DNA from: Ruminococcus sp. CAG:488
GTDB taxonomy: Bacteria > Bacillota > Clostridia > Oscillospirales > Acutalibacteraceae
Direction of reading: 5' to 3'
Length of the DNA stretch: 45,474 nucleotides
Assembly: GCA_000434055.1 (NCBI GenBank)
Contig: HF999648.1
Span: 36,102-81,575 of the forward strand
Shown here: piece by piece, positions 32,300 to 38,989 of the stretch
Layout of the letters: every line of letters starts with the position of its first letter
Numbering within the stretch: position 1 is the stretch's first letter
Made by a program: the position numbers and the translations under genes
The notes under the pieces: model-generated
Databases searched by the model: none
Told to the model about the DNA's origin: nothing
Seen by the model: only the letters and a program-made list of their open reading frames with translations

Positions 32300-33502
32300 A
32301 TGAGCAATCCGAAAGGCAAAGCATTACCGAATCTTATTTCAATGTATCTTATAATGCTTGTAATATACTGTTTGGATGTGTTTTTTCTCAAATCCGATCT
32401 CACGGTTCTCGGCGATAATTTTTATTCGCGTTTTCTTTGCTTAACAGTACTTTTGATGACAGTTGTATTCAAAAGGGAACATTTAATAACCTTTGGTATA
32501 CGCAGAAAAGCAACTAAACTGAAATCCGCATTTATTTTCGGCACATTTTTTTCCGTTGTCCCGATTGCAACTGTTTCAATATTTGAATTTATATTTTTTA
32601 AGATACTCTATCCAAATGCCATTGATATCAATTTCACTCCTCCTAGCCTCAGCTATGTGCAAACCGGGGGATATCTCACACCGGCTTTATGTATTGCGAT
32701 TTATATTTTGACTTCTCTTTTTGCCGCCTGCTTCAAGGAGATGTTTTTTCGCGGATTTTTGCTCCACAAGCTTGAGAAGCTTACGACCCTTAAGGTAGCA
32801 AACATTTTTCAGGCACTTCTTTACATGACATTCGTTATTCCGAAATTGATACGAAATTTTGCCATGAACTACTACAGTGAGGATATTGTAAAGCTTGCGA
32901 CATTTGTAGTTATTTTTTATCTTGTTCACGAGTTTATAACGGGCTTGAAATGGGGCATGCTTGCAAAAGTAAGCGGAGCGGTATATATTTCAATTATCGA
33001 CAACTTTCTTTATGTTTTCCTTGCAAACAGCCTCCATATTGTAGATCAAAGCACCAAATGGCTCTTTATGATCCATATGCTTGCAACTCAGCTTATCTCC
33101 CTTGCTTTGGTTGCAATATATTGTAAAAAAGCTTCTTCAGCCAAATCCGTCGAAGAAAAAACAAGCGAAAAAAAATCAACCGTCGCAGCAAAAGAAAAAA
33201 CAAAAAATCCAGCGCCGATTGAAACGCATGAGGAAAAAGAAGTAATTAACGCTGAGGCTTTCAACGGTAAAGCCGAGATAAGCCCGAGTCAATTCAAAGA
33301 GATTATAAAAGAAAACACTGTTCAATCCGCCTTGCCGCATAACGGGGAGCTTTCCGAGGAGGAAATCGACAGTTATCTTAAGGATTTCGGTAAGCCGAAG
33401 GGACAATATAATCCGCCTAAGACTTCAAAGCCCGATATGACAAAGGAAAACGTTGAAAGCTTTGACGTAGATGATTTTCTTAAAGGCTTTTCAAATTCTT
33501 AA
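32300..33502 (+). CDS. CPBP (CAAX protease-like) membrane protein with degenerate active site
   Basis: A 400-residue protein with about eight membrane helices (~10-275) and a ~125-residue charged cytosolic tail. The helix around 137-155 ends in CFKEMFFRGFLL, the CPBP/Abi signature in which EExxxR is normal; here it is Lys146-Glu147-x3-Arg151. The His of the second motif (normally FxxxH) is absent from ALLYMTFVIPKL, and the third motif is ISIIDNFLY without His. The protein is therefore probably a pseudo-protease. The tail carries two related acidic motifs, EIDSYLKDFG (355-364) and DVDDFLKGFS (389-398), separated by Lys/Pro-rich linkers, which look like short binding motifs. It has its own promoter and an AGGAG site. 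Function is unknown. Confidence 0.7.
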   Translation: MSNPKGKALPNLISMYLIMLVIYCLDVFFLKSDLTVLGDNFYSRFLCLTVLLMTVVFKREHLITFGIRRKATKLKSAFIFGTFFSVVPIATVSIFEFIFFKILYPNAIDINFTPPSLSYVQTGGYLTPALCIAIYILTSLFAACFKEMFFRGFLLHKLEKLTTLKVANIFQALLYMTFVIPKLIRNFAMNYYSEDIVKLATFVVIFYLVHEFITGLKWGMLAKVSGAVYISIIDNFLYVFLANSLHIVDQSTKWLFMIHMLATQLISLALVAIYCKKASSAKSVEEKTSEKKSTVAAKEKTKNPAPIETHEEKEVINAEAFNGKAEISPSQFKEIIKENTVQSALPHNGELSEEEIDSYLKDFGKPKGQYNPPKTSKPDMTKENVESFDVDDFLKGFSNS

Positions 33503-33534
33503 GGCATTCACGGCAATCTGTGAATTTCGACTTA

Positions 33535-33588
33535 AAACAAAAAAGGAGCTGTACCGTTGTTCGCTTTTACGAACTCTGATACAGCTCC
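33535..33588 (-). terminator. Terminator of the zinc-ribbon gene
   Basis: GGAGCTGTA (33545-33553) pairs with TACAGCTCC (33580-33588), with an inner GTTCG/CGAAC pair. On the minus strand a T-run follows (33544-33537). It may also act weakly on the plus-strand CPBP-like transcript. Confidence 0.82.
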
Positions 33589-33603
33589 TCAATTATTCGG
33601 TAA

Positions 33604-33882
33604 TTAGCCCTCTTCCTTCATCTTTGCAAAGCACTCGCTGCAATATACAGGACGGTCTTCTCTCGGACGGAAAGGAACCTTAGCTACGCCGCCGCAGTTA
33701 GCGCATGTTGCCTCGAACATTTCGCGCTCGCCTCTGACTGCATTCTTTCTTGCATCACGGCAAGCCTTGCAGCGCTGCGGCTCGTTAACAAAGCCTTTCT
33801 CAGCGTAGAACTCCTGCTCGCCTGCGGTGAAAGTGAACTCCTGACCGCAATCCTTACATACTAACGTCTTGTCTTCGTACAT
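33604..33882 (-). CDS. Double zinc-ribbon protein
   Basis: A 92-residue cytosolic protein with two four-cysteine sites: Cys9-x2-Cys12 with Cys38-x2-Cys41 (VCKDCGQEF..RCKACRD), and Cys60-x2-Cys63 with Cys81-x2-Cys84 (TCANCGG..YCSECF). Both have the spacing of treble or ribbon zinc folds. Proteins of this type are common in Clostridia, often annotated as a zinc-ribbon domain protein of unknown role; nucleic-acid or ribosome association is a guess. A GAGGT site lies upstream of the ATG. It is transcribed after the sigma factor gene with a 77-base gap, and it ends at its own terminator. Confidence 0.82.
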   Translation of the reverse strand: MYEDKTLVCKDCGQEFTFTAGEQEFYAEKGFVNEPQRCKACRDARKNAVRGEREMFEATCANCGGVAKVPFRPREDRPVYCSECFAKMKEEG

Positions 33883-33959
33883 GATAATTTACCTCGCTAA
33901 ATTTTATTTACGCTCTGCGCACGTCCTTAAACGTTATGTACAGCGCAGGCATAGGGGTA

Positions 33960-34517
33960 TCATTTTTCCTTGAGCTTTTTTCTTGCCCTTTGCAAAGCAT
34001 TGTCAACACTTTTGACGCTTATTGAAAGCATTTCGGCAATAGAACTGTAATTATGACCTCCGATATGGAGCCTCAGCACATCTTTTTCAAGATCCGTCAG
34101 CTTTTTTTCGATACTCTCGCTGAGATCCTCGAACCGTTCCTGCATAATTATCATCGTCTGCGGGTCAGACATATCGTCGCTGATTTCAACGTCGTCAATG
34201 TCAACATATCCGTTGAGCGGCATATGCTTGCTCCGCAGTTGATTTCGCACGGCGCTTTTGATGCGATTGGAAATGCAAACCGTTGCAAAGGTCTCAAACC
34301 TCACGCCCTCATCAGGGTCGTACCCGTAAACAGAACCGAGAAGACCTATCATGCCCTCCTGAATAAGATCGCTCCGGCTCATCGGACACCGTCCGACATA
34401 GCCTGTGGCAATGCACTCAACAGTCGGCGCAAGAGATGAAATCAGTTCATTCATTGCTGCTTTATCGCCGTAACGTGCCGCATAAACTTTATCCGAATTT
34501 ATCGGAATTTTGCTCAT
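33960..34517 (-). CDS. Sigma-70 family RNA polymerase sigma factor, SigH-like
   Basis: A 185-residue sigma factor with regions 2 and 4 only. Region 2 is LIQEGMIGLLGSVYGYDPDEGVRFETFATVCISNRI (~52-87), and region 4 is LTDLEKDVLRLHIGGHNYSSIAEMLSISVKSVDNALQRARKKL at the C-terminus with a clear helix-turn-helix. Order, length and the PDEGVRFETFA form are closest to SigH (Spo0H), the transition-state/early sporulation sigma of Firmicutes, though other alternative sigmas are possible. No anti-sigma partner is adjacent. ATG 34517 was chosen because GAGG is 7 bases upstream; a GTG two codons earlier lies closer to it. A near-consensus promoter sits just upstream. Confidence 0.82.
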   Translation of the reverse strand: MSKIPINSDKVYAARYGDKAAMNELISSLAPTVECIATGYVGRCPMSRSDLIQEGMIGLLGSVYGYDPDEGVRFETFATVCISNRIKSAVRNQLRSKHMPLNGYVDIDDVEISDDMSDPQTMIIMQERFEDLSESIEKKLTDLEKDVLRLHIGGHNYSSIAEMLSISVKSVDNALQRARKKLKEK

Positions 34518-34548
34518 ACGCACACCTCACAGGACTAAGATACGTTTA

Positions 34549-34577
34549 TATGATATCCCATTAATTAATCAATGTCA
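34549..34577 (-). promoter_or_regulatory. Sigma-A promoter of the SigH-like gene
   Basis: On the minus strand TTGACA (34577-34572), a 17-base spacer and TATCAT (34554-34549). The remaining AT-rich stretch up to the truB promoter contains ACAATT-AA-AATTGT (34649-34662), a possible operator palindrome. Confidence 0.78.
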
Positions 34578-34743
34578 ACAAAAAATCCGTTGTTTTCTCA
34601 ATTTTTGAAGATTGTAACAAATTTAACAGATATTTTTTGGTTGTTTTAACAATTAAAATTGTACTTATATTGACACAAATATTTTAATTGCACAAACTTT
34701 TTATGTTTTCAATGTGACAATCGCTCTGATACATAGATAATAT

Positions 34744-34772
34744 TTGACTTTTTTTCGTCTATAATGTATAAT
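34744..34772 (+). promoter_or_regulatory. Sigma-A promoter of truB
   Basis: TTGACT (34744-34749), a 17-base spacer and TATAAT (34767-34772). The longest coding frame begins with an ATG at 34764, overlapping this -10, so it cannot be the start used from this promoter. Confidence 0.85.
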
Positions 34773-34805
34773 TCAACCGCACTATGCTCTCACGGAGGGA
34801 TAATT

Positions 34806-35699
34806 TTGACAGGATTCATTTTTCTTGACAAGCCTGAGGGGCTTACGTCCTTTGTTGCGGCAAACAGAGTCAAGAGAATACTGAAAATAAATAAAACAGG
34901 ACACACCGGCACACTCGATCCAATGGCAACCGGCGTGCTTCCTGTCATGCTTGGCGGAGCGACGAGATTTTCACAGTACCTGCCGACTCACGACAAGGCT
35001 TACCGTGCAAAAATTTTACTCGGCACCGTCACAGACACGCTCGATATAACAGGTACGGTGCTTCAGAAAAATCCTGTTAACGTCAGCGTTGACAGACTCA
35101 ACGGGGTAATCAACCGTTTTGTCGGCTCAATAAGTCAGCTTCCTCCGATGTATTCCGCAGTTTCAAAGGACGGCATCAGATTGTATAAGCTTGCCCGTCA
35201 GGGCATCGAAATAGAAAGAGAAGCAAGGAATGTTGTTATTCGCTATATAAAGCTTATTGACGTTCCGGACGAAAATAACGAGTTTGAGATCGAGGTCTCA
35301 TGCAGTGCCGGAACGTATATACGCTCGCTTGCCGCCGACATAGGCTCTGAACTTGGCTGCGGGGCAGTAATAACCGCACTCAGACGCATTGAAGCCAACG
35401 GCGTTTCAATAGACAAAACCGTTACACTTGAAACCGTTCGGCGGCTTGCCGACGAAGGACGAATTGACGAACTGATCACCCCGTGTGACGAAATGCTTCG
35501 TTGCTACACTGCCGTCAATGTCAGCGAAAAGCAGGCGATACGCTTTGAAAACGGCGGAGAACTCGACCTCAACAGAATCAAGGGTGAAAAAAACGACGGC
35601 TTTTGCCGTGTTTATTCTCCCGCAAAGAAGTTCCTCGGGTTAGGCAAAATCAGCCTTGTCGACGGGATGCTATATGTTGAAAAAAAATTAGTATATTGA
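34806..35699 (+). CDS. truB: tRNA pseudouridine(55) synthase
   Basis: A 297-residue TruB that converts U55 in the T-loop of most tRNAs to pseudouridine. The catalytic aspartate is Asp38 in GHTGTLDPMATGVLP. KAYRAKILLGTVTDTLD, LPPMYSAVSKDG and the KLIDVPD..EVSCSAGTYIRSLAADIG segment are standard. A short C-terminal PUA-like part (~230-297) is present. The start is TTG 34806, with GGAGG 7 bases upstream and the family beginning MTGFIFLDKPEG; upstream ATG 34764 is inside the promoter. Its usual neighbours rbfA, infB and ribF are absent here. The next gene, a DMT transporter, begins 13 bases after the stop. Confidence 0.94.
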   Translation: MTGFIFLDKPEGLTSFVAANRVKRILKINKTGHTGTLDPMATGVLPVMLGGATRFSQYLPTHDKAYRAKILLGTVTDTLDITGTVLQKNPVNVSVDRLNGVINRFVGSISQLPPMYSAVSKDGIRLYKLARQGIEIEREARNVVIRYIKLIDVPDENNEFEIEVSCSAGTYIRSLAADIGSELGCGAVITALRRIEANGVSIDKTVTLETVRRLADEGRIDELITPCDEMLRCYTAVNVSEKQAIRFENGGELDLNRIKGEKNDGFCRVYSPAKKFLGLGKISLVDGMLYVEKKLVY

Positions 35700-35712
35700 G
35701 GTTGTTATTATT

Positions 35713-36621
35713 ATGAAATGGTTTATTTTTTCTATTGCAGCTCTGCTTTGCTGGAGCTTTTCGGATTTATTTTCAAAAATCGGCTGCGCCGACTCAAAGG
35801 ATAAACACAGCGCACTGAAGATGGTCACCGCAGTCGGTGTTGTTATGGGCCTTCATGCTGCATACACGCTTATTTTTACCGACGTTGACTTCACTTTTCA
35901 AACCATGCTCACCTATTTGCCCGTCTCATTCCTTTACATATCGTCAATGACGATCGGCTATGTCGGACTTCGTTTTATCGAGCTTTCGATTTCCTCTCCG
36001 ATATGCAATTCATCCGGTTCATTGGCTTCTATTATCAGCATAATCACAGGAATGGCAGTACTCGTTAAGGCTCAGTACATTGCAATCGCCCTTGTTGCCA
36101 TCGGCATTGTCGGACTCAGCATTGCCGAAATGACAGAGGATGATGACCTGAGAGCGGCACGCCAGAGCAAAAGCAACTATAAATATACAAAAAGTGTTCT
36201 CGCAATTCTCTTGCCGATTATTTACTGTCTGCTTGATGCACTCGGATCTTTTGCCGACAGCCTTGTTCTTGAAAAGCTTGACGAGGATGCCGCCAACACT
36301 TCATATGAACTGACTTTCCTCATCTGCGGCATACTTTGCTTCATTTATGTTAAATTCATCAAGAAGGATAAGTTCTTTCCGAAAAAGGAAGCTCCGAAAT
36401 ATATCGGCGCGGCGTTTGAAACGGCAGGTCAGTTTGCATATATCTATGCCATTGCCGACAGTGAGCACTTTGCCCTCTCGGCGCCGATTATTTCCGCTTA
36501 CTGCGCCGCATCCGTCCTCTGGGGCAGAATTTTCCTTAAAGAAAAGCTTTCGTGGAAACACTATGTGTGCATCCTTCTCACCGTCACCGGTATTGTTATA
36601 ATGGGCGTTTATGACGGTTGA
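35713..36621 (+). CDS. EamA/DMT-superfamily transporter
   Basis: A 302-residue protein with about ten hydrophobic helices arranged as two EamA repeats (~1-140 and ~160-300), the layout of drug/metabolite transporters. The first repeat begins WFIFSIAALLCWSFSDLFSKIG, and the second ends with the EKLSWKHYVCILLTVTGIVIMGV element typical of EamA. A charged cytosolic linker lies at ~140-160 (EMTEDDDLRAARQSKSNYKY). The substrate is unknown; relatives move amino acids, nucleotides or drugs. The GAGG site overlaps the truB stop, so it is likely co-transcribed with truB. Confidence 0.85.
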   Translation: MKWFIFSIAALLCWSFSDLFSKIGCADSKDKHSALKMVTAVGVVMGLHAAYTLIFTDVDFTFQTMLTYLPVSFLYISSMTIGYVGLRFIELSISSPICNSSGSLASIISIITGMAVLVKAQYIAIALVAIGIVGLSIAEMTEDDDLRAARQSKSNYKYTKSVLAILLPIIYCLLDALGSFADSLVLEKLDEDAANTSYELTFLICGILCFIYVKFIKKDKFFPKKEAPKYIGAAFETAGQFAYIYAIADSEHFALSAPIISAYCAASVLWGRIFLKEKLSWKHYVCILLTVTGIVIMGVYDG

Positions 36622-36638
36622 TTTAGGGAGCGGAAAAG

Positions 36639-37121
36639 ATGAAAGGAAAAAGAAAATTATTTATAATAGCTGCAATAGTTTTGACAATTGTTGTTCTTAA
36701 TTCAATATTTCTTGAGCACAGATATAATTTTACCGAGGTTTATTCCTTTGACAAGCCGCAGGAAATCAGCGAAGAGATGCAAAATATTTTCTGGTTTTCC
36801 GTCAGCGATTATGAGAACGGAGTCATAAGCACATCCCCGGAACGCTTGCGGGATATCGGCATAGATCCGTCAAAACTGGAGCTTGATACTTCGAAATACA
36901 CATACATTGTGACAATCGGCTGTGATCTTGTTTCACTGAAAACGAGCTTTTGGCACTGCACACTCAGGAAAGAATTTCCGCCATTTATGCCAAAGGAATA
37001 CATAGGAACCGTACTGCTCAAAGAATCCGACAAAATAAAAATATATCGGATACGCAAAACAAATGTAGTATATAATTACCACGGATCAAACGATCCGAAA
37101 TATGTAAAAATTATCAAATAA
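36639..37121 (+). CDS. Membrane-anchored small protein, unknown function
   Basis: A 160-residue protein with a basic N-terminus and a single hydrophobic helix (~7-25), followed by ~135 residues outside or at the membrane. The mature part is mixed, with strands such as KYTYIVTIGCDLVSLKTSFWHC and KIKIYRIRKTNVVYNY. I do not recognise the family and see no catalytic motif. AGGGAG precedes the ATG at 8 bases. It lies 17 bases after the DMT transporter and is followed by a terminator, so it is probably the third gene of a truB-transporter unit. Confidence 0.65.
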   Translation: MKGKRKLFIIAAIVLTIVVLNSIFLEHRYNFTEVYSFDKPQEISEEMQNIFWFSVSDYENGVISTSPERLRDIGIDPSKLELDTSKYTYIVTIGCDLVSLKTSFWHCTLRKEFPPFMPKEYIGTVLLKESDKIKIYRIRKTNVVYNYHGSNDPKYVKIIK

Positions 37122-37125
37122 CTTT

Positions 37126-37160
37126 AAGGGGCCGTTTACATTGAACCGCCCCTTATTTTT
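37126..37160. terminator. Bidirectional terminator
   Basis: AAGGGGC (37126-37132) pairs with GCCCCTT (37148-37154), with inner GTT/AAC pairing, then ATTTTTA on the plus strand. It separates the truB unit from the convergent DUF4956 gene and may serve both. Confidence 0.82.
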
Positions 37161-37566
37161 AGCTTTTCTTTCTGTAAACAAACGCTAATGCGACTCCGAG
37201 TATCAGAACACCTGCACATGCGGCAAGAACGATACCTGCGGCAATTGCCCAGAAGAGAAACGCAATGTCGAGCGGTTCTTTGATTGCCGTTCTGAATCTT
37301 ACGATTGAAAGCGCACCGACCATACCGAGTGAAAGAACCACATTCGAGGTTACGGCGAGAATTACAAAGGTTGATATCATTGTCAGTGCCACAAGAGTTA
37401 CGCCGAAGCTTGACGCATACATTACGCCGGCGAAGGTTTTTTTATAAATTAAAAAGATGAAAAGACCTATGCCGAATGCAAGTGCCAGGGAAATCACCAT
37501 ATCGAGCGGTGAAACAGAGGTTATGTTCTCCAAAAAGCTTGATTTGAAAATGTCGTTAAAACTCAT
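37159..37566 (-). CDS. DUF4956 membrane protein
   Basis: A 135-residue protein with about four hydrophobic helices. The segment SLGMVGALSIVRFRTAIKEPLDIAFLFWAIAAGI is the hallmark of DUF4956, a family almost always encoded beside a VTC-type polyphosphate polymerase domain protein, as here. It is thought to be a membrane partner, possibly for polyphosphate synthesis or translocation, but this is not proven. The start is ATG 37566 behind AAGGAG; the frame extending to 37575 lacks a good site. It follows the VTC gene after 29 bases and ends at the shared terminator. Confidence 0.88.
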   Translation of the reverse strand: MSFNDIFKSSFLENITSVSPLDMVISLALAFGIGLFIFLIYKKTFAGVMYASSFGVTLVALTMISTFVILAVTSNVVLSLGMVGALSIVRFRTAIKEPLDIAFLFWAIAAGIVLAACAGVLILGVALAFVYRKKS

Positions 37567-37595
37567 AAAAAGCAACTCCTTTTTTATTTTTTATT

Positions 37596-38261
37596 TCAGC
37601 CGTAAACACGGCATGCCGCATATTTTGAAAAAGCCGATGTGCGTGTACTCGGAATCTGTACTATGTCTCTTATCAGTGACGGAAGCACTTCATTCCATTT
37701 GACCTCAAGAATTATCGGCGCATCCCCTGCCGGAACGGTTACGCAGTCGCTGTTGAAGAAATCCGTGCAGTTCATTCCGGTTCTGATGTTGTAGTCCATT
37801 GTCACCCTAACATTTCCGACCGGGAAAACGAACGGCTCACGTACGTAATCAACGATTGTTTTCGGTCTCAGCCCGAGCGTTTCGGTTTTTATTCTGAAAT
37901 CCTTCAAAAGTTCATTCCCGCCGTTGTCAAAGTCATTTCCGTTGACGATAGCCATTGCCTGCTCCCGATCAACAACTGTCTGCTCCTTTGCGCAAAGCCC
38001 GTTGACCTTTATCTTTTTTTCAAGAAAAATCAAAGATGTGTCGCCGTTGTAGCATCGAAGGCGGAACTTTTCACGTCGGTCAACACCGTTCACCTTTTCA
38101 AGTAAAGCCTTGTCGTCAGGATTATCAAAATAAAGACTGCGAATCTTGTATCTTCCGTTGATTGCGTGAGGGTCCTGCTGCATAACAGCCGACAGCCTCG
38201 ACCTCAAAGCGAGCATATCGCAATAGCCTATCTCGTGCTTAAATTCGTGTCTGAAGTTCAT
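37596..38261 (-). CDS. VTC-domain (polyphosphate polymerase-like) protein
   Basis: A 221-residue cytosolic protein of the VTC/triphosphate tunnel metalloenzyme fold. Tunnel residues are visible in order: Arg4, Glu6 and Lys8 (FRHEFKHEI), Arg41 (KIRSLYFDN), Lys65/Arg67/Arg69 (EKFRLRCY), Glu81-Lys82-Lys83 (FLEKKIKV), Arg132 and Arg141 (RPKTIVDYVREPFVF), Asp156 (VTMDYNIR), and Glu186 and Lys188 (ILEVKWNE). In yeast Vtc4 this domain makes polyphosphate from ATP. Bacterial versions pair with DUF4956, and often with CotH kinase, which is absent here. The start is ATG 38261 with GGGAG 8 bases upstream. A possible extended -10 (TGC-TATAGA, 38298-38290 minus) lies close by. Confidence 0.88.
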   Translation of the reverse strand: MNFRHEFKHEIGYCDMLALRSRLSAVMQQDPHAINGRYKIRSLYFDNPDDKALLEKVNGVDRREKFRLRCYNGDTSLIFLEKKIKVNGLCAKEQTVVDREQAMAIVNGNDFDNGGNELLKDFRIKTETLGLRPKTIVDYVREPFVFPVGNVRVTMDYNIRTGMNCTDFFNSDCVTVPAGDAPIILEVKWNEVLPSLIRDIVQIPSTRTSAFSKYAACRVYG

Positions 38262-38370
38262 GTTTATCACTCCCTTGCTGTTTTTGTTGTCTATAGCATA
38301 ACGGGCTTACCTTAGCTGAAGTTTAGAAAATAAATTTTTTGCAAAAAAAAATTGCCCACAAAAAATGAGC

Positions 38371-38403
38371 AAAATAAAAAGCAGATAACCGAAGTTACCT
38401 GCT
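38371..38403 (-). terminator. secG terminator with UUCG tetraloop
   Basis: On the minus strand AGCAGGTAAC and GTTATCTGCT pair (one G-U) around a TTCG loop closed by C-G, a very stable tetraloop. TTTTTATTTT follows at 38380-38371. Confidence 0.9.
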
Positions 38404-38423
38404 TCATTTGTTTTGAATTTTAA

Positions 38424-38675
38424 TCAATACTTGAACATGAAGAAAATCGTAATGCCAAGTGTAAGAATAAAGAAAACGATTGCGGAAATTCTTGTAAGCT
38501 TAACGAGCTTCTGTTCCATAGTTCTGCCCTTACTCTTGCCGAAAAATGTGTCGGCACCGCCGGAAATAGCTCCCGAAAGGCCTGCCGAACGGCTCTCCTG
38601 AAGAAGAACAACAATTATAAGGAAAATCGCAAGAATTATAAGAACTGCTCCGAATACATACTGCAAAGCACTCAT
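38424..38675 (-). CDS. secG: Preprotein translocase subunit SecG
   Basis: An 83-residue protein with two hydrophobic helices (~5-27 and ~61-80) and the conserved cytosolic loop with VVLLQESRSAGLSGAISGGADTFFG, a clear SecG signature. SecG assists the SecYE channel by topology changes during protein export. ATG 38675 follows GGAGG at 7 bases; an in-frame start two codons upstream is less well placed. It has its own extended -10 promoter and a strong UUCG terminator, so it is monocistronic. The usual neighbour rnr is not in this window. Confidence 0.95.
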   Translation of the reverse strand: MSALQYVFGAVLIILAIFLIIVVLLQESRSAGLSGAISGGADTFFGKSKGRTMEQKLVKLTRISAIVFFILTLGITIFFMFKY

Positions 38676-38707
38676 AATCAAACCTCCATAAGTATTTTTA
38701 CCGATTT

Positions 38708-38736
38708 ATTTTAGCACACACTTTCACAAAATGCAA
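38708..38736 (-). promoter_or_regulatory. Promoter of secG
   Basis: On the minus strand TTGCAT (38736-38731), a 17-base spacer and TAAAAT (38713-38708), with TGC before it as an extended -10. Confidence 0.75.
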
Positions 38737-38813
38737 TAGCAATTACCATAATTTTTTCAGAAAGCAAAGTATTTCAATGAATTATTGCAAAAAATCGGTT
38801 CATTATAATATCA

Positions 38814-38916
38814 GGCGGCAAAAAACAAGCCGCCGTCAGCGGAAATTATAAATAACCGGCGTTTGCAGTTTTCCGCTGTTCGCCGTTCACTTTTTAAAGT
38901 GAGCGGCGATTTTTTT
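38814..38916 (+). ncRNA. Candidate structured RNA between secG and the topoisomerase gene
   Basis: Three consecutive hairpins lie on the plus strand: GGCGGC/GCCGCC (38814-38834), a long-range CAGCGGAAA/TTTCCGCTG stem (38837-38845 with 38870-38878), and a 13-bp terminator-type stem ending in a T-run (38881-38916). Both flanking genes run on the minus strand, so a plus-strand terminator has no coding transcript to serve. A TATAAT at 38804-38809 could be a -10, though only a weak TTATTG lies at -35 distance. It is therefore a small RNA candidate; the alternative is a palindromic repeat cluster. The whole gap between secG and the topoisomerase gene (38676-38989) has no coding potential that I trust. 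Confidence 0.45.
38881..38916 (+). terminator. Orphan plus-strand intrinsic terminator
   Basis: CGCCGTTCACTTT (38881-38893) pairs with AAAGTGAGCGGCG (38896-38908) with one T-G wobble, followed by A and seven T residues (38910-38916). No plus-strand gene precedes it. Confidence 0.8.
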
Positions 38917-38989
38917 CGGACAATATCGCACAAATTGAGATGTGCGAATTGCGTAGCAAAATTTTTCGTCGGTTTGTGCGGTGTTGCCT

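Noticed and set aside
33506..33525. ATTCAC/GTGAAT hairpin as terminator of the CPBP-like gene
   Set aside because: Only six pairs and a three-T tail; too weak to call.
34649..34662. ACAATT-AA-AATTGT palindrome as a definite operator for sigH/truB
   Set aside because: The region is very AT-rich, so a palindrome this short can occur by chance; mentioned only within the promoter entry.
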